From: Oreocharis arfaki
Lineage: Eukaryota; Chordata; Aves; Passeriformes; Paramythiidae
Assembly (NCBI GenBank): GCA_013398015.1
Contig: VZRR01013406.1
Location: forward strand, 248,412-312,411
Length of the DNA: 64,000 bases
Direction: 5' to 3'
The notes under the pieces were generated by a model. That model worked only from the letters and a program-made list of their open reading frames with translations. It did no database searches and had not been told where the DNA came from. The translations under genes were made by a program, and so were the position numbers. Shown here piece after piece: positions 1 to 14,996 of this stretch. Numbering within the stretch: position 1 is the first letter of the stretch; each line of letters starts with the position of its first letter.

Positions 1-814
1 AATGCACAGTTCCTGTCCAAGCAGTCTTTCCTTCTGATTTATGATCACATTTTCTTCTGAACATTCATCCAAGATTTTTGACAGTGAGATCAGGTCAAAA
101 GTTGAGGAATGAGTGTTTTGACTTATACAGCATAATGAACTGAGGTCAATTTTGTGTTTGAAATAACCTGCAGAATAATCATTTTCTCTTTCAAGCTTAG
201 GTTTTCTACTTTCTGTCACAAAAACACTGAATCGCTCTGTTTTAATCAATATAATATGCTTTTTCTGGTTGATAAATGACCTCAACAATGTTATAATTCT
301 TTCAGCATTGAACTAATGGGCAACTCCTTCATTATGCTAGGCATACAAAGAACACACTAAATGCATTAGCAATCATAGTCTGGAAAAAGAAATCTTATAT
401 CAGGTTTTTGCTGCATGACCTATGCTGGCATAGAAAAATTGACAAGGAAAAAGAGTCTTGCTATAGATTGGTTTAGATTGATACATTCTATGAGATATCT
501 TCTGTAGAAGACCTGTATAAATCAGTTCATAATACATATTTTAGATTCAAGAATTATAAAAGAAAGATAAGTCAATAAAGACTGGCAAACAATTGCAGGC
601 GTGCTGATGCATCACACCGATCTTGTAAATAAGGATTCATCTTTGGTAGCTTTTTTGTACAGAAATGCACTTGTTCCTAGAAATTTACCCCAAGATACGT
701 AAGCCAAAACCCATAAATAATACGGTTTTAAAGATTATATGTTATGATATTTATATATTTACAAATAAGGAAGAATAGTTTTTACAATGAGTGTGGAAAG
801 AAAATGAAACCTCA
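1..814. other. Unique AT-rich intergenic DNA
   Basis: No repeat family, RNA gene or supported coding frame is recognisable. The sequence is AT-rich, with ordinary short A and T runs and frequent stops in all frames. Confidence 0.5.
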
Positions 815-988
815 GATTGCCTAGAAAGGTAGTAGATGCCCCATCCCTCAAAATGTTTTAAGGTCAGATTGGATGGAGCTTCGAGCAACCTGATCTAATT
901 AAAGATGTCCCTGCTCATTGCTGGGATGTTGGACTAGATCGCCGTTAAAGATCCCTTCCAGCCCAAACTATTCTATGTGTCTATGATT
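815..988 (+). mobile_element. CR1 LINE, 3'-terminal fragment
   Basis: The block has the order typical of the 3' end of avian CR1. It runs from a segment encoding the end of ORF2 (AGTAGATGCCCCATCCCT, then AGCAACCTGATCTA, then TGTCCCTGCTCATTGC) through TTGGACTAGAT and CCCTTCCAGCCCAAAC. It ends in the CR1 terminal microsatellite-like repeat, TTCTATGTGTCTATGATT. CR1 is a non-LTR retrotransposon copied by target-primed reverse transcription, so most copies are short and 5'-truncated, as here. There is no poly(A), which is normal for CR1. Several point changes from the family pattern point to an old, inactive copy. The strand follows from the terminal repeat lying at the high-coordinate end. Confidence 0.9.
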
Positions 989-3900
989 AGGGTATGTAAC
1001 CTCTATAGTTTTCAGCAAGTGAATACTTTCCTGCTTTATGAGAGTACTGGGAAACAGAGGATGTTTCTTCCTGATAGGAAAAAGGATCCTTTCTGAGCCG
1101 AATGAAGAGGAAAGAGAAAAGTTTCACTTCATGAGGGCAGAAAAAATGTCATCTATATAGGGAAAAAAGAAAAATCTCTATTCCGAGACTTGAAAAAGAA
1201 ATCTGCTTGGTCAAATTCTCCTCATATTGCACTAATATTCCCCCCCTTTAGCACTGCTTAGACATAACTAATGAAACAGTCTTGCAAAAATATAGTGGTC
1301 CAATTTTCATAAAAATGAAAAGCTGCAGAAGTCCACAGGTGTGGTTCCCTATGTATACAGCTTTCCTCTGGCACTTATTGCACCATGCAGCATCAAAGTG
1401 CTATTGTTATAAGCTGTTAACTACGCAATATGGTCCTTAGCTGTGGTCTCCACAGCATGGAAGTAATAGCTTGAAATGGAAGATGAGACATGAGTGTGTG
1501 CTGGCAACGTCACAGCTGTTTCATTGTACCATTTCATTGGTTATAGTCATATTTCATACACAAATGAAGATCTTGTATGAAAATTCAGGAAAGAGCATGT
1601 TTTCAATCTTATTTCTTTCATCATAATAATGTGAAGAACCACCCAACAGAAGCTCTGAAATATTAAGAGCTGCCTTCCACAGAGCATCTGGGAGGAGTCC
1701 ATTTGAAATTTACACTGGTAGCAGATTCAAACATGATCACCTAAATTCTTCAATTAAAGCTGAAATAATTGAGGGAAAGAAAACTTTGTCAGTACATTTC
1801 TTACTCATTCCTGTTTTTATCAGAACTCTTGGAAAAAATTCTCACAGAAATTTGGTACCAATCTACATCTCGGTGTCAATTAATGGCATCAGTTTGTGGA
1901 AATTGTCAAGCTTATAAATGAAGACAAGCAAAAAGGAATCTACCAGGATGAAAAGAGTTGCAGGGTATGGAAAGTGGAATATGCTGTATGACTGACTCTC
2001 AAAATGCCCCTTGAAAATGTAATTGCATTGGAGAGCATTTCTACTCATCCACAGCATATACAGCTGAATGTGAGGATCAGATGCAAATCCTTTTGAGTAA
2101 ATCTGAATCTTCAGACTGAGTTGGTCACTTTACTGCTGGATGATATAAGGGAAATAAAGGGTATAAAAAGATGTGAAAGCAGAAGATTAGGTGCAAGGGG
2201 TGAATTTCTGTTCTTAACTACAGTCAGTGAGTGTTCTTCTGTGTCCTTCAATGCAGTGTGAAATAAGTTGCAAGCATTTAGCCAAGTCTAGCAGCAATTA
2301 CCAAGATTTTTAGGAAAAAAATTGAAAAATATGTGGAATAAAGTCACATGAAAGCTGAGTTGATGACTGCTTTACTTTTTCAACATAAAGCCCACTGTCT
2401 CAAATCAAGTGGAATTATCTGAATGGTTTCATGCTTTGCATACAAATGTTACTTTAATAAATTAATAGAACACAAACATATAGCCTAATTATGATTGACC
2501 TGAAAGTGAATTGAATTTTGAATTAAAAAGAAACCTTAAAAATCAGACTTATTTCTTCAATCTGAGCTTCACCCACAGGAAGGAGTAAGTTATACCCTTT
2601 AATGAACTGGGATTTAGGGAGGAGAATGAAGGATGATGGTGTTCCGTAAGTCCATGTGAGGGGGATTTTTTAAAAATATAGCAATTTCTGCAGAAATTAG
2701 TCTATTGAAGTCAATGGTGTCCCAAATAAATGCAGAATGCAAAGGAATCAGCTCGAATCCAGCCTACAAGCTATACTCTTGCCTTGGCACAGCATTGAAC
2801 CATGCCAGAGTTGTTCTGATTGAACTGTGGGTATCAAAATTTGATTTAAAGAAGAAAAGAGGATGGAAGTCTTGGCTCAGAATATTGTGGGAGGGATACA
2901 CTTGCTAGAAAGAGCATGTGCATATAACAAACAGGCAAAACAAATTAAGATAATCCTTGTTTAGAGCCTAGACACATGTCTGTTAAAAGTACATCAGCAT
3001 AATGAGGAATGCAATCATCACGATACTTTGGAGATCTGCTTCGTCGGTAACTCCTAGAAATTACTTCTACATAAGGGTCTCATTTCCTTTGGATGTCCTC
3101 ACAACCTGAATGACTGTCAGAGACAGGTGCCTCTGAAAAAGGGATGCGAAGCATTGGTCTGGTACAAAATGTACCACTTTAATGTCCAAATATTAAAAAT
3201 TTGCTCTACTCCCTTCTTTAGTTCCCCCCTCTGTGACCCAAGGTGTGGGCATATTATGATACATTTTACAAAGAGTTTTACTTGATACACTCTCTTGTTT
3301 TGTAATAATTCACAACTTTTTCATCACAAAATTAATTACTCTGTTCTGAGAATCCAGAGCATGAGAATAAAAGCTGAAAAAAAAGTCTGTTTTTCTGTTT
3401 ATATTTAAGGATGAAAGTTAGTATTTGGCTTTGGTAAGAAGAAAGAGATCATCTGCACAGACCTGCACATCTGTGTTTGTAAATGTCTAATTCATTTGCA
3501 TAACCATTTCAAAAATATTCAATTCACAGCTGCTAATAGAACTTTGACTATCAAGGGCAAGCATCTGAAAATGTATTTTTCTTCTAAGATGCACAAACAC
3601 AATCTATGCATTTGGCAATTAATTTGGGTTCTATATCAGACATTTCCCAGATTGGAAAGGCAAAATACAGGAAAACAAATGAAATGAACCAAAAAATCCA
3701 ACCAGGTTTAAGCCCAAGGCTGCTTCATGATGGTTTCGAATAAATTTTAATCCAAGTATGAAGACTAAAAAGAAAAGTAAGAGACAAATCCTCAATCTGC
3801 TCAACCTTACAACAAATAGGAACCCTATGAGAGGGTAGGTTTTTCCCACTCTGTGGAAGGAAAATAACCTTGTTCTTAACTGTGAATATGGATAGAAAGC

Positions 3901-6900
3901 ACACAGAACATATCACATACTGCCATTAGACCCATCAAATGACTTGGGTTTGCATGAAAGTCAGGAAGGGAAGATTTGTGATAAAACCTGACTCAGTGGT
4001 TCTGTACTGTTTGTACAGCGCTAACACACAGGGAATGTAGTCATGAGTCACTGTCCCCTTGTATGATATTAAAAAAAAATTCAAAAATTATACCACCTGT
4101 AGTTCTTACAGGAGTATAAAGAACCCTTTGCGGCAAACCCATTCTGTAAAGAGATTTCCAAGAAAAGGTGCATGCAAGAATGCCCTATTTCTCCTGGTTG
4201 TTACGACTCCTGGTTGTTTTGAATGAATGTCACTGTGGCAGGTGACTAGAGACCAAAGAGGACAAAGTGAGTTGTCTTAATAACTTACCCTAGAGTTGAA
4301 GTTTGCCTTAAATAGTAAGAGTTTGTCGAAGTAACTTGTCTAATACACTCAAATTCCTTCTAGATGGCAGTCTCTCCTTAAGTCCAGCTGACATAATTTC
4401 TTGTTTTTCCTACCTCATAGCAGTCAAGATCTCAAACTCTGTAATGGTGATGACAAAATGACATGATGCATTTTCTGTACCTCATATCAATCTTTCTAGA
4501 GTGTTATTCAAATTTCTAATGCAAACCAATCATGTTCCAAATGGACCTTTTTCTGTGAAAATGGAATATTTAAGGATTTTTTATTTTATGTGATCTGTTC
4601 TGGTGTTCATCTCGTTTTTGATGACTGCGACATTCAATTACTGTGTAGATTAATTGATCATTCTTCAGGACAAAATACAAACACCTGTCATTCTGACTAT
4701 TTCAGTTAGGCAATTGTGCTATATGTATCATTTCACAGCCCTTGTTATGGTTGGAGGATGTAGGAACATGGTGGAGCAAAAATAAAAACAGGTTAGGTAG
4801 TTAATACTCTGCAGATTCACATGTTTTGTTGCCTCTTCTCAGCAGTCAAGTTTTTTCTCCCAGGGAATTTGGAAAATGCCCAGCTAAAGTTTTCTGAAGG
4901 TACATGAATCACATCAACTTGCAAAAAGCTAGTGGCATGATGAGCTGTGGCCACCTCTTATCTCCCACACCTTCTTTTCTCCCAAAGGGACACTGCAGCC
5001 AGACAACAGAACAATGCTCTCAGCAGGAACTTGGCACTTACACACTAAACTGAAGACAAATATCCTTGTGAGATTAACAGAATCTCTTAAATTCACTGTC
5101 TAGGTAGAAGAACAAACAGTGGGAAAGTTTGCTACAGTGTCAGTCTTCCCCACCAGCGTGGATTCTGCAGTACCAACAACACTGACATAAAAATCTGTGA
5201 TTGCATCATTTCATTCCTCACAAAGCAAACAAAAGTACACTTAGTGCCAAATCTGGGCTTCCTTTCCAGGTCCTCAGTTCAAACACTCCTGAGAATGGGA
5301 TTTTCTTTCCCTTGAAACATTTCAGATACATTGGGCCAAGATGCTGCTTTGCTCTGAATACAAATCAAGTCTGAATATGAAGCGAAAGGGAAGTTTATGA
5401 CTCTACAAGAACAGTTTGCTCTCAAGGCAAATAATAAAAATAAAAAGAGGTGCAAGTTATACAACTCTGAACTAAAACACTCCAAGAGACAGCCAGCAGA
5501 ACAAGATGGGGTCAGATGCCCTTGGTGCAGAGAAATATAATATATCTGAATGGTTGTTAAATATTACCAGTGAGTTAAAAACACAGAAATATTCAGAGTC
5601 TGCTAAAAAGCATAGCTAAACGAGACTTTGTCGAGGCATTTTTTCCTTAAAAATTAGGTGATAGAAGAGAGGGAGAAGTTTTTTGTTATGTTTTGGTTTG
5701 AATATTATTTCTTTTTATTTTATATAAAGGAATTTTTGTCATTTCCAAAGAGGAAGTAAAATGGTAATTCTTTGTGTGGAATTACTTGTAAAATAAAAAT
5801 ATAAAGAAAGAAAAACTAGTGTTTTTCTTATTAATAAACTATTTGATTGTCATCAAACTGAAAATAAAAGCACATTAGACAACTTACAGATGGAATATCA
5901 CTAAGCTTGTTTTCAGCAAGTGAAACATGCTATTACAAAAAGTATTTTCAAAATGAAATCTAGGAATTATTTATAATCTAAAAATGCACAAATTAGCTAT
6001 CAATATGACTAAAGCTCTTGGTGACACACCTGTGTCACATTCAAACTTCAGCTTCAGGAGACTACGTTTATTTGTTTTGCTAAAATGGGAAGGATCACAT
6101 AATTTGCCAAATACACAGAATGATGCATGTTCTGAACAACAATGCAGCACCAAGACCATGATCCAAGAGGCTTGGTCTCTACGGTTATTTGGTTAATAAC
6201 ATCATTATAATTGCCTGTTAACCACTGCTGAGTTCAAACTGTAGGGATATCTCAACCTTTGGCACCAGCAGATGTGTGGACTAGAACTATAATAAACAAG
6301 TATTTATTCAATAAAGTGGGGTCGCAGGGTCTCAAGATAGAACTCCAGTAACCCCGTGGAAAGTAACAGGTTTGGAGACTGCTCTTCCACTTCTTCACCA
6401 TGCTCTTCCACTTCTATGGAATGCTAGCAAGTATTTTCAATTTTAACCTTACATTATTTCCCCATAAACATCTGGAAAAAAAAATCAAAACACGTTCAAA
6501 TCATGCTCCTCCTGGTAAGACTTGTGTTTTGTAAGATTTCTTCCATCAGGGTATATAATGAATATAAGGCAAGAACTTGTTCAGTTTGTTTCAGCACAAC
6601 CTGCATGTAATCGTATTTCTAGAATACATTTACCTGATAAAAATCATATGATATCGAGCTTCTTCACTGTTAGAGACAAATGTTTCTAAAGTAATGGCTT
6701 ATTTTAAAAAATAAAATGGCCTTCAGAGTCTGTAAAGGAAGATTCTACATCTAACAGGCAGTTTTGTAGAAACTCAAATTTAATTTACATAGTACAAAAA
6801 TGGATTGATGATAATTATATGAATTTTTAGATCCATCTTCACTGCTTATAACCTGCATTACGGCCAATGATAAACTGCTGATGGCAGAACTCAACATAAG

Positions 6901-9900
6901 ATTTTTAGAACTATCTTTTAGCTCTTATCAAAGTTAATACCTTATCACATACATGTCAGAACACATTTTTATCAGGTCTAGATGTATGAAAATATGCAAA
7001 CTTTCAAGTGCATCTCTAGGCTAAACTCATCTCTCATACAATACATTATAATAAATCTTATGTGACTGGTACTTTATGGCTTCTCATGGGGGTATAATTT
7101 TCTTTTTAAAATAACTTGAGTCTTTCATTTGAAGTTCCTTGGGGAAAGTGATGCAGTAATCAAAGTGTGGTAACAGTGACTTTCCTCTCAGGGTTTGGCA
7201 AAGAAAATAGAGTAAGATTTTGTCATAGCTGAATAGATTGTTGGTTTTAGATACTGGAAAAATAATAACTTTCTAGCCTGTGTCAGGTGAGAAGCACAGT
7301 GAGTAACAGATGCAAAAAGACAGAAAAATTGCCTTCAGGTTTCACTTGTAATGATAAAAGACTGGACTGAAACCTTCTGATGTACATGGAAGACTGCTTT
7401 AAAATTCAGATGACTTAAGATCAAATTAGTCTGTCCTTGCAGAATAGAATACACCTGAGTGAGAACAGTGTGTAAACCATGCAAGAGAGTATATCATACT
7501 GGGCTCTCTTGTCTTGTACTTCTCTTATTATAAGTGGAAAGTCAGGTGGGGACATTTACGTTTGAGGTCAGTCAGAGCTGAGAGATAAAATGTGGGTCTC
7601 CTCACAGGAGAATAAATTGAGTGGAGATAGGGGCTTTTTGATATTGAAGTGTTTCGAAGTGCTAGGAGATTGATAAGACTGTAGGTAAAAGGGGGGGACT
7701 AGGCTCCTGCTCAAGTGTTGTTTCTAAATAGTTGGCATTTGGTTTTGATTGTTTTCACCATAATCCTGGTAGGGTTTTATGGTTGGTTTTTTCTAATTTT
7801 TGAGAACAATTTTTAAGAAAATACTGCATTGAAGTTGTTCCCCTGTATTGTATAATAAATATCTTGATTATGCCTCATGTCTCGCTTTCTGCTCTGGGGT
7901 TATGGCTGCAGAATCCAGAAGTTCTGGAGAACTCCAAACTCTGTCACATTTGTCAAAATCAGAAGTGCTTCTTTGCAGAGAGCTTGGATATATAATGCTA
8001 TTTGTGCACCAAAACTGCCTTGGCTCCATTAGCACACTTCTCTTTCTCGCTGAAGTGAGAATATGTTTTTCAACATGGACTTAAGTCAAGTAATTCTAAT
8101 ATCTGATTTGCACGGGGGTCTAAATACATAATAGGATAAAAGAATGACTAAGGTTGGAAGAAAGATTTTTAGACTTTTAAGATTAGAAGTGCAACTGTCA
8201 ACCCAGCTCTGCCACTGCCCTAAACCACTAAACTGTATCATAAATAGGGAATAAGTAGTGAATTTTTGTCCATTCTGCATCAAAGGATCTGTCATAACTC
8301 CTTTCTTTAATTTTCAGTGTTATAGCTTACAAAAAAGTCAGTGAAATGGTCTGACTTTGGAAAAAACTGTTGAGAACACAGGATAGAAATTATTTGGTAG
8401 GATAGACAGAAGAGACAGAGGGAGACTTGCAGAAAAGACCCAGGAAACAGTTTTGAACAGACTGTTGAGAAAAGCAGCTAACAGAGGTACAGTCAAGCCT
8501 CAGAGGAGATGGAAGATCTGGGTTTACGCAGAATTTGCTGCAAACCAGAAAGTCCTTGACCTGAATGAAAACAAGACCTTTATGTTCAGTCCTCGACCTG
8601 AACATAAAAATTTGTCCAGCAGAAGCACAATAGGAGACAGGCATAGCAACCCATTCAAATCTTTCTTCACCTGTTTTCTTTCATAGTTACTCCAATGATG
8701 TCTGTTTAGAAATAGTATAGATAACAGTTTCTCATCTAATTTTAGTAAAATTTGTTTTTTTTAAGGTAAAACGAATATTTATTTATTTATTTATCCATTC
8801 TAGTTTCAAAAGGATATGGCTTTAATCCTAGAAGCCCAGAAGAGGTCCTTCATAGAAGGAAATATGAAGCATGATCTGTGATATCCAATGGAAAAAAAAA
8901 AAAAATCTTCCTCTCCTTATACTGTCTTTAGATTCAGAATGCATGGATTTCAGAGTGGATTTTGGTATATTTTCATGAGAGTGACTTTACTCTTGTGTGG
9001 CTTTTTCAATATTTCTTCTGTTTAGCCTGAAACTCCATTCATCAGTCTAAGTCAGGATTTCTAGTCTTTGAAAACAAGGATACTACTTCAAAATTTTTCA
9101 TGCCCAACACTTCCTCTCGTGTTTACAATTAAAGACACATGCCAAGATACTCTGATTATCTTGGTGCAGGCATTCATCTTCTAGAAAACTTGTCTTACTC
9201 TGGTTTTGCTCCTCAGGATACCACCAGCATCGAGGGTGTGACTGACTGCCTGTTGAAATGCCCAGAGAGCAGCCTAAATTACCCAAAAAATTACCAGATT
9301 GTGGAGGGTACCTTTGAATCAACAACCACCTCCCTTCCTGATACCCAAATTTTATAACCTAAAAGCAAATGTTTTGCTTTTGATATAAGTTAACTGCCTG
9401 TGTACTTCTAACCTGGCTGTCATCTTCAAAACTCTAGGTATGTAAAGTAAGAGACCTCTTGAAAAGATCTTCATAATCTACAGGTATTTTCTCACATAGG
9501 TTGGATTATTTTCTCTTACCAAGGAAAAATTAGAAGATATTATTGTTGCCTTCAAGATGCAGTAATTTTGCCTTACGGAGCTATGCACAGTCAGCAACCC
9601 AGGCCTGCTTTCAATGCTGTTTTTGAGGGATCAGAATTTAAACTTAATATCCCCTTTTTTTGACTCTTGATGTGAAGAGATTTATATTACAGTATCACAC
9701 ATAATTTACTTTTGCTCTGGTGACATTCCACAATTCAAGATACAGCAACATGATGTCTTGTGGCCTTGAAGAACTCGTGTAGCTGAAAGCTGACCTGATC
9801 ATTCCAGAATTGCCCTAAGCACCAGACCGGATGCTTTGGATTCATTGTAATAGGAAATTACTGCATTTGGTGTGATTCAGTTGAAACAAAGAGTTGCCCA

Positions 9901-10375
9901 TCTCTACACTAAATTCTTAGGAAGCATTTATCAGTGAAAAGTGCTTGTCCCTTGAGTGGAATATGCTATCCATAATTCTGGAGCTTGGTAGCTCTCTGCA
10001 CTGGAGTTGGCAAAGCATACATTGAACGAACTAAATTGGTTAGCTAAAATGTGCCTCAGTAAGCAATATTCTCTATTATTTTTATGATGTAAGCTGTGAT
10101 TTGTGTATGATCTACTTTTTCCCTGACCTTCATGTATTGCTTGTCTTTTTTAAAACATAAGCTGTTTTAGCCAGGCTCTATGCATTTCTCTATGCATGGC
10201 CAGCAATGAATGCATTATAGATGCAAGGTCTTTATAAATGCCAGATGACATCTTTAGCTTTCATTTCTTATAATACTTTCTTCTTGCTGATGATAGCAAT
10301 GTCAGAACTCTAATGTAATTTGCAGGAAGGATTTTTTTCCTTTTTTCCCCTGCACTTTTCTTTTCTTTTTCTTTC
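989..10375. other. Unique AT-rich DNA, no gene seen
   Basis: About 9.4 kb without a recognisable gene or transposon. Open frames are all under 90 codons and occur on both strands, as expected by chance. The only simple sequence worth naming is a short (TTTA)4 near 8777-8794. Small conserved noncoding elements cannot be excluded by eye. Confidence 0.45.
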
Positions 10376-10450
10376 TTTTTTTTTTTTTTTTTTTTTTGTT
10401 TTGGTTTTGTTTTGTTTTTTGGGTTTTTTTGACTGGTTGGTGTTTGGATG
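10340..10450. repeat. T-rich and GTTTT-type low-complexity tract
   Basis: A C/T-rich lead-in is followed by an uninterrupted run of 22 T (10376-10397), then GTTTT and GGTTTT units and GGGTTTTTTTG. All of it has the same strand asymmetry, with almost no A. It most likely grew by replication slippage. I see no retroposed body next to it, so I do not call it a SINE or processed-pseudogene tail. Confidence 0.8.
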
Positions 10451-13400
10451 AAGTTATTTGGTGGGATTTTCTGGTAGTCTTCTTGGTCTTTTCTTTTTGC
10501 TGTTAGTGAACAACTTGAATAAGTTCATGTCTTTTAGCAAGGTGTTATATCAGTAGTTCAGTATATGTGCAAACACAGGTCCAGGATGTCTTCGAAGTAT
10601 TAGAAAAAATCTTGTAACAGAACTAAAAAAAATTCTCTGACCTCTCCTTTTTCCTCTCTTAACAGGAATTGCCAAAACATTCTGTTTAGAGGTAGCATTC
10701 AGTTTTGCTGAAAGCCCATTCAAAAGCTTCATAAAAGCTTTTGGGTTTGGTTGCTGACAGAGCAGACACTGGACGTTTCTCTTCTAGCTAATCTGTTACC
10801 CATCTTTCAGATGTAGTGTCAAAAGAACTCTTTAAAAGCATTGTTTCTGTCACTTTCATTGTTCATTTCAGCATTCAAAAGGCTGGATAAATGTTACTGA
10901 GTATAATGGACACGCTGTTTATTAGCATTTAATGTGAAAAAATTGCATATCCTACACTGTCTATTGTCAAATACTTTAGGAGAAAAGTATTGCTCAACAA
11001 AGAAAAAGACCTAACATATCAACTTCATAACCTAGTACATCAAATATATTTCTGCAAAAATGATACCTTGTGTCACCTACTGGATTGGATTTGTCAGGTG
11101 CTGGACTAAGTCAGTTATATCATCCACAGCATCGCATATATCCTTCTTAGTAGCAAATAAATCTCCTACTGAATTGAATATATCTCTAGTTTAAGAAGAC
11201 TCTCAATAAACTGATTGTGTCTCCATTCACTTGTCTGGCTGGATGTGGAGTTGGATGTGTTTGTTAGAGATGTATATTACTGGTAAATTAAATGCTTGAT
11301 GTACATCTGACATAACATTTCCTGAAATACCCATGTTAAGAACAGGACCAATTGTATGAGCAGCAGAAATTCATGCATCAACTTACTGCAGCACTCAGAT
11401 CCACTTTCTAGGAGACACCAATCATGTGAATGGGGTGAAATCACTGGCAGAAAAAGTTTAGGTCAGCAACAGCTCTACAGCAAGAACTATTAGTTATAGC
11501 TGACAACATGGCTCTAGACATACAACAGCTTGGCAGGGGGTTCAGGTGTGCAGAGAACAAGATTCATCAACATGAGAAAAAAAGACAGTAGAGGAGACAA
11601 TCAACTCTTTTTTATGTGTACTTGCTTTTGTCTAGATCTTTGATAAAAGATTTCTCTAGTTGTGCTGAGCCTGTCTTTAAATCTTGCAGCTTTCTTTATG
11701 ATTGTGTCTCTTCACATTATTTTATGTAATGCACCAAGGTATGGGAATAGATATAAACAAAATATCCAAACTCTGATTATGAGCTGGGCCAGGAAATGTT
11801 TCCAGCCTTGTTACTTTGGTTGGCCATCTGCTTTTTAAGTAATCTGGAAAAGTGACGTGCATTGGAAATGACCGTGTTTTATTTGAAAGGAAGCTTTCAG
11901 TACAAGGGGAAAAAATCTGCTATCAGAAAAAAGTGCTTCCCTAGGAAAAATAACTAACAAAGAGAATAATTATCTCTTTCCCTGAGGAGTTGGAATGGCA
12001 TTTCTTCTGTGCAGAACTGCAGGTGAGCTCTGCCCAGAGTAGCAATATTGTTGAAAACCAAGTTCATGTGGAGTCATGCAGATGGGGGAATAGTAGATCT
12101 CCAGATGAATGCAATTAGTCTGCCAGAGGCTTGTGAATACAAACCATGGTAAGTGAAGAAGAAAAGCTAAGGCAACAGTTGGTAGGGAGTGACATGCATG
12201 GGGTAGCCTTTACCAGAAATCAATGGCATTCAGTTTTTCCAGAGTGAATGTCTACAGAAAATGTTTAAGAAGCAGTAGTAGTAATTCGCGTTTTCTTAAA
12301 GAAACAACAAACCTGCCCATTATCACTGCCTAGCACATGACATACAGCATGAGTTGCATGAAATAGGGATACTGCATAAAGGTATTCTTACTTCCTACCC
12401 TGGACATACAGCAGTTCAGTTATTACTGCAAATCTTCAATGTTATTCTCCTATTTCATCCTTAAGAATGGCAGGCTGGAGGACCCATAATGCTATAGTAT
12501 ATATAGTCTATAATATCTTTCTCATTTTCCCTGATGTCCCACTGTTCTTCCACCTAGCCTCCTCTTTTATCTGCAGATATTCACCTGTGTTTCACTCCCT
12601 ATGCTGATGTAACTGGGTGTGGTAAATCATTAGAGATTTATTAATGAGATATTTAAGTTCTATAAATAAAAGAAATTTTTCTTTTTTTTTTACTTCACTG
12701 CAAAACTCTTTATATGGAAAATAAATGAATGTATTTTTAGAAGACATTCAGGATAGACTTTGTTTCACAGTCCTTGCAAATCCTTTCAAAATCCTTGCAA
12801 GAGAATGCCATGATGACATTTCTCTTTCATTGTTATTTTTCTCAATTTAAAAGCTATTTATAGAAAGATAGAAAGAGTCCTGAAATTTGAGCAAAGATAT
12901 TTGAAGATTATCCTAAAATTTTCCATAATTTTCTATAATTCCATTGTTAGACTTGAACTCCATCTCTCAACAGGAATGGAGAGTATTCTTATTCTAGTTC
13001 GTGATATTCTTCTGAATTTTAAGGTGGGTTTTTTTCAAGGAATAGTTGTTTTTTCCTTAAATCACCTTCTGCTGAAATAATCAATACTTTAAAATTCCAA
13101 GCAAATGGAATTTTTTATTTAACAGAGGCCCTTCAAGCTGTAATTGCTCTCCCAGGTTCAGTAGAGTTTTTCTTCTGTTCTTGCAAAATCTCATCTAATA
13201 GACTGTAATGTTCAAATTCTGCTGAGTTTGTAAGTAGCTTGTCACTGATGGGGACCTCAGACACATAAGCAGCTGCAATTTAGCTGCCTGCAATGTTTGT
13301 GATGCAGGCTACAAGCTCCTGCTACCCTTATTCTGCATTTTTCAACATTAACACAAATTAAAAAGAAGTGAGGCTTTTATTGTTATAAGGATTTGCCAGC

Positions 13401-14969
13401 TCCAACTCTACAGCTTTCATTCAGGTCTAAAAGCTATTTCTAACTTCAAGGACAAAAGACTGCACTTGATAGTGTATCTGATCCAACAACAGGTGATGCT
13501 TTGCTTTTTACCACCAGAACTATGATACCATGCACAGCAAAAGTCAGTTCCCATTTGAAATTTGAAATTAATCTCCTCTCTCATTGTCCTGGTACCTGAA
13601 TATATTTTTCATGAGATATGATTTTTCTCACAGTACTACTTTCCTACACAATATACCTCCACAAATAAAATAGGATTTTCTACCCTGACCCATTTTTTTT
13701 TTTATATTTGGTACAAATTAAGATCTGGCTAAGCACCACAGAGAGGTGGGAGAAGATTAAGGAGATGCTAAGCAAAATTTCAGGGTCACTACGTATATTA
13801 TATTTGCACCTTCTATGACTATTATATGTGTGCCAGTCACTGTATGTAAGTCCATGGAGATTTGTCTTTGCAGATAAACTTTCTCATATATGGACAGTTT
13901 TAGGTATTTAGGCTCACAAAATGGATACATAGAAGACCTTGGAATTCAACCTACTACACATGCTTTTTAAATTCAACATAAATGCTATAAGTATAAAATA
14001 TCAAACTTGTCCCTTAATTTTGCCTAAATATGCAGACTTATGAAAAAAAATATATTTAGAAGAACATTCATAATCTATTTAGTTTCTTGATTAATTCTCT
14101 ATTATAAATTTGAGTCTCTGATGGATTTAGTCTTTCAAAGTAATCTTTCTTTATTAGTTATCTAATATATGCTCAGGTGAACATCCACAGGAAAAGGTAC
14201 AAATAGGACTTCTTTACAGATCTGTGTTGTGCTGCTGATATTGATGGCATGTCAAATTAAAAACAGGGGAGCGACTTTTTGACCTGTATTATCTAAGAAA
14301 GGGGGTGTAAAATAAAAATCAATATTTCTCTAAAGGAAAGGGTAAAAATAATAGGTAAAAGAGGCTAAAGGCCTGACCATATTCTCACATGCTCTCCGTA
14401 ACTAAATAATTTTCAATTTAAAACCAATTAGGAGCAATACCTCTAGAGGTGATTGAAAGCTCAGGGAAATGTTTCTTTTTTCTTAAGTATTTGCATATAA
14501 TGTCATCATCATATTAAAAGAATATAGACTTTGTAGTGCTTTTAAAATAGTAGTCACCAAGATATTCAGATTCAATATGACCAACTCATAAATTCAAAAT
14601 ATGGTAACAGTAGGATGGCTGTTAGATTTTTTCATGCTAAACCTCTTAATATTAAGCAAAAAAGAGAGACAGAAAGAAAAGGGGAAGAATTATGAGATTT
14701 GCATGGAATGGAAATTCTCTTTAACTTAAGATGGACAAAAAGTCTCAGGACATGATACTTAATTAGAAGGTTTAAGAGCAGATCTAAAAGTGTGAGAGTA
14801 CAATAGAAAGAGAGTGAAAAAGAGAAGTGCTACTACATCGACACCTGGATAATTTATGGTACAGCTGCTTAGCCTCCAGAGGCAGGAAGCCATTCTTCTG
14901 AGAACCATGAGGAACGAAATGGGATAAAGCAAAACACATTTTTAAATGAAGGAAACCTGTACTGATTAA
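10451..14969. other. Unique AT-rich DNA, no gene seen
   Basis: No coding region, RNA gene or transposon is recognisable in this stretch. It is A+T-rich with ordinary short homopolymers. Confidence 0.4.
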
Positions 14970-14993
14970 AACAACAACAACAACAACAACAAC
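14970..14993 (+). repeat. (AAC)8 microsatellite
   Basis: Eight perfect AAC units, followed by an A/G-rich stretch. It is likely to vary in length between individuals. Confidence 0.95.
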
Positions 14994-14996
14994 AAA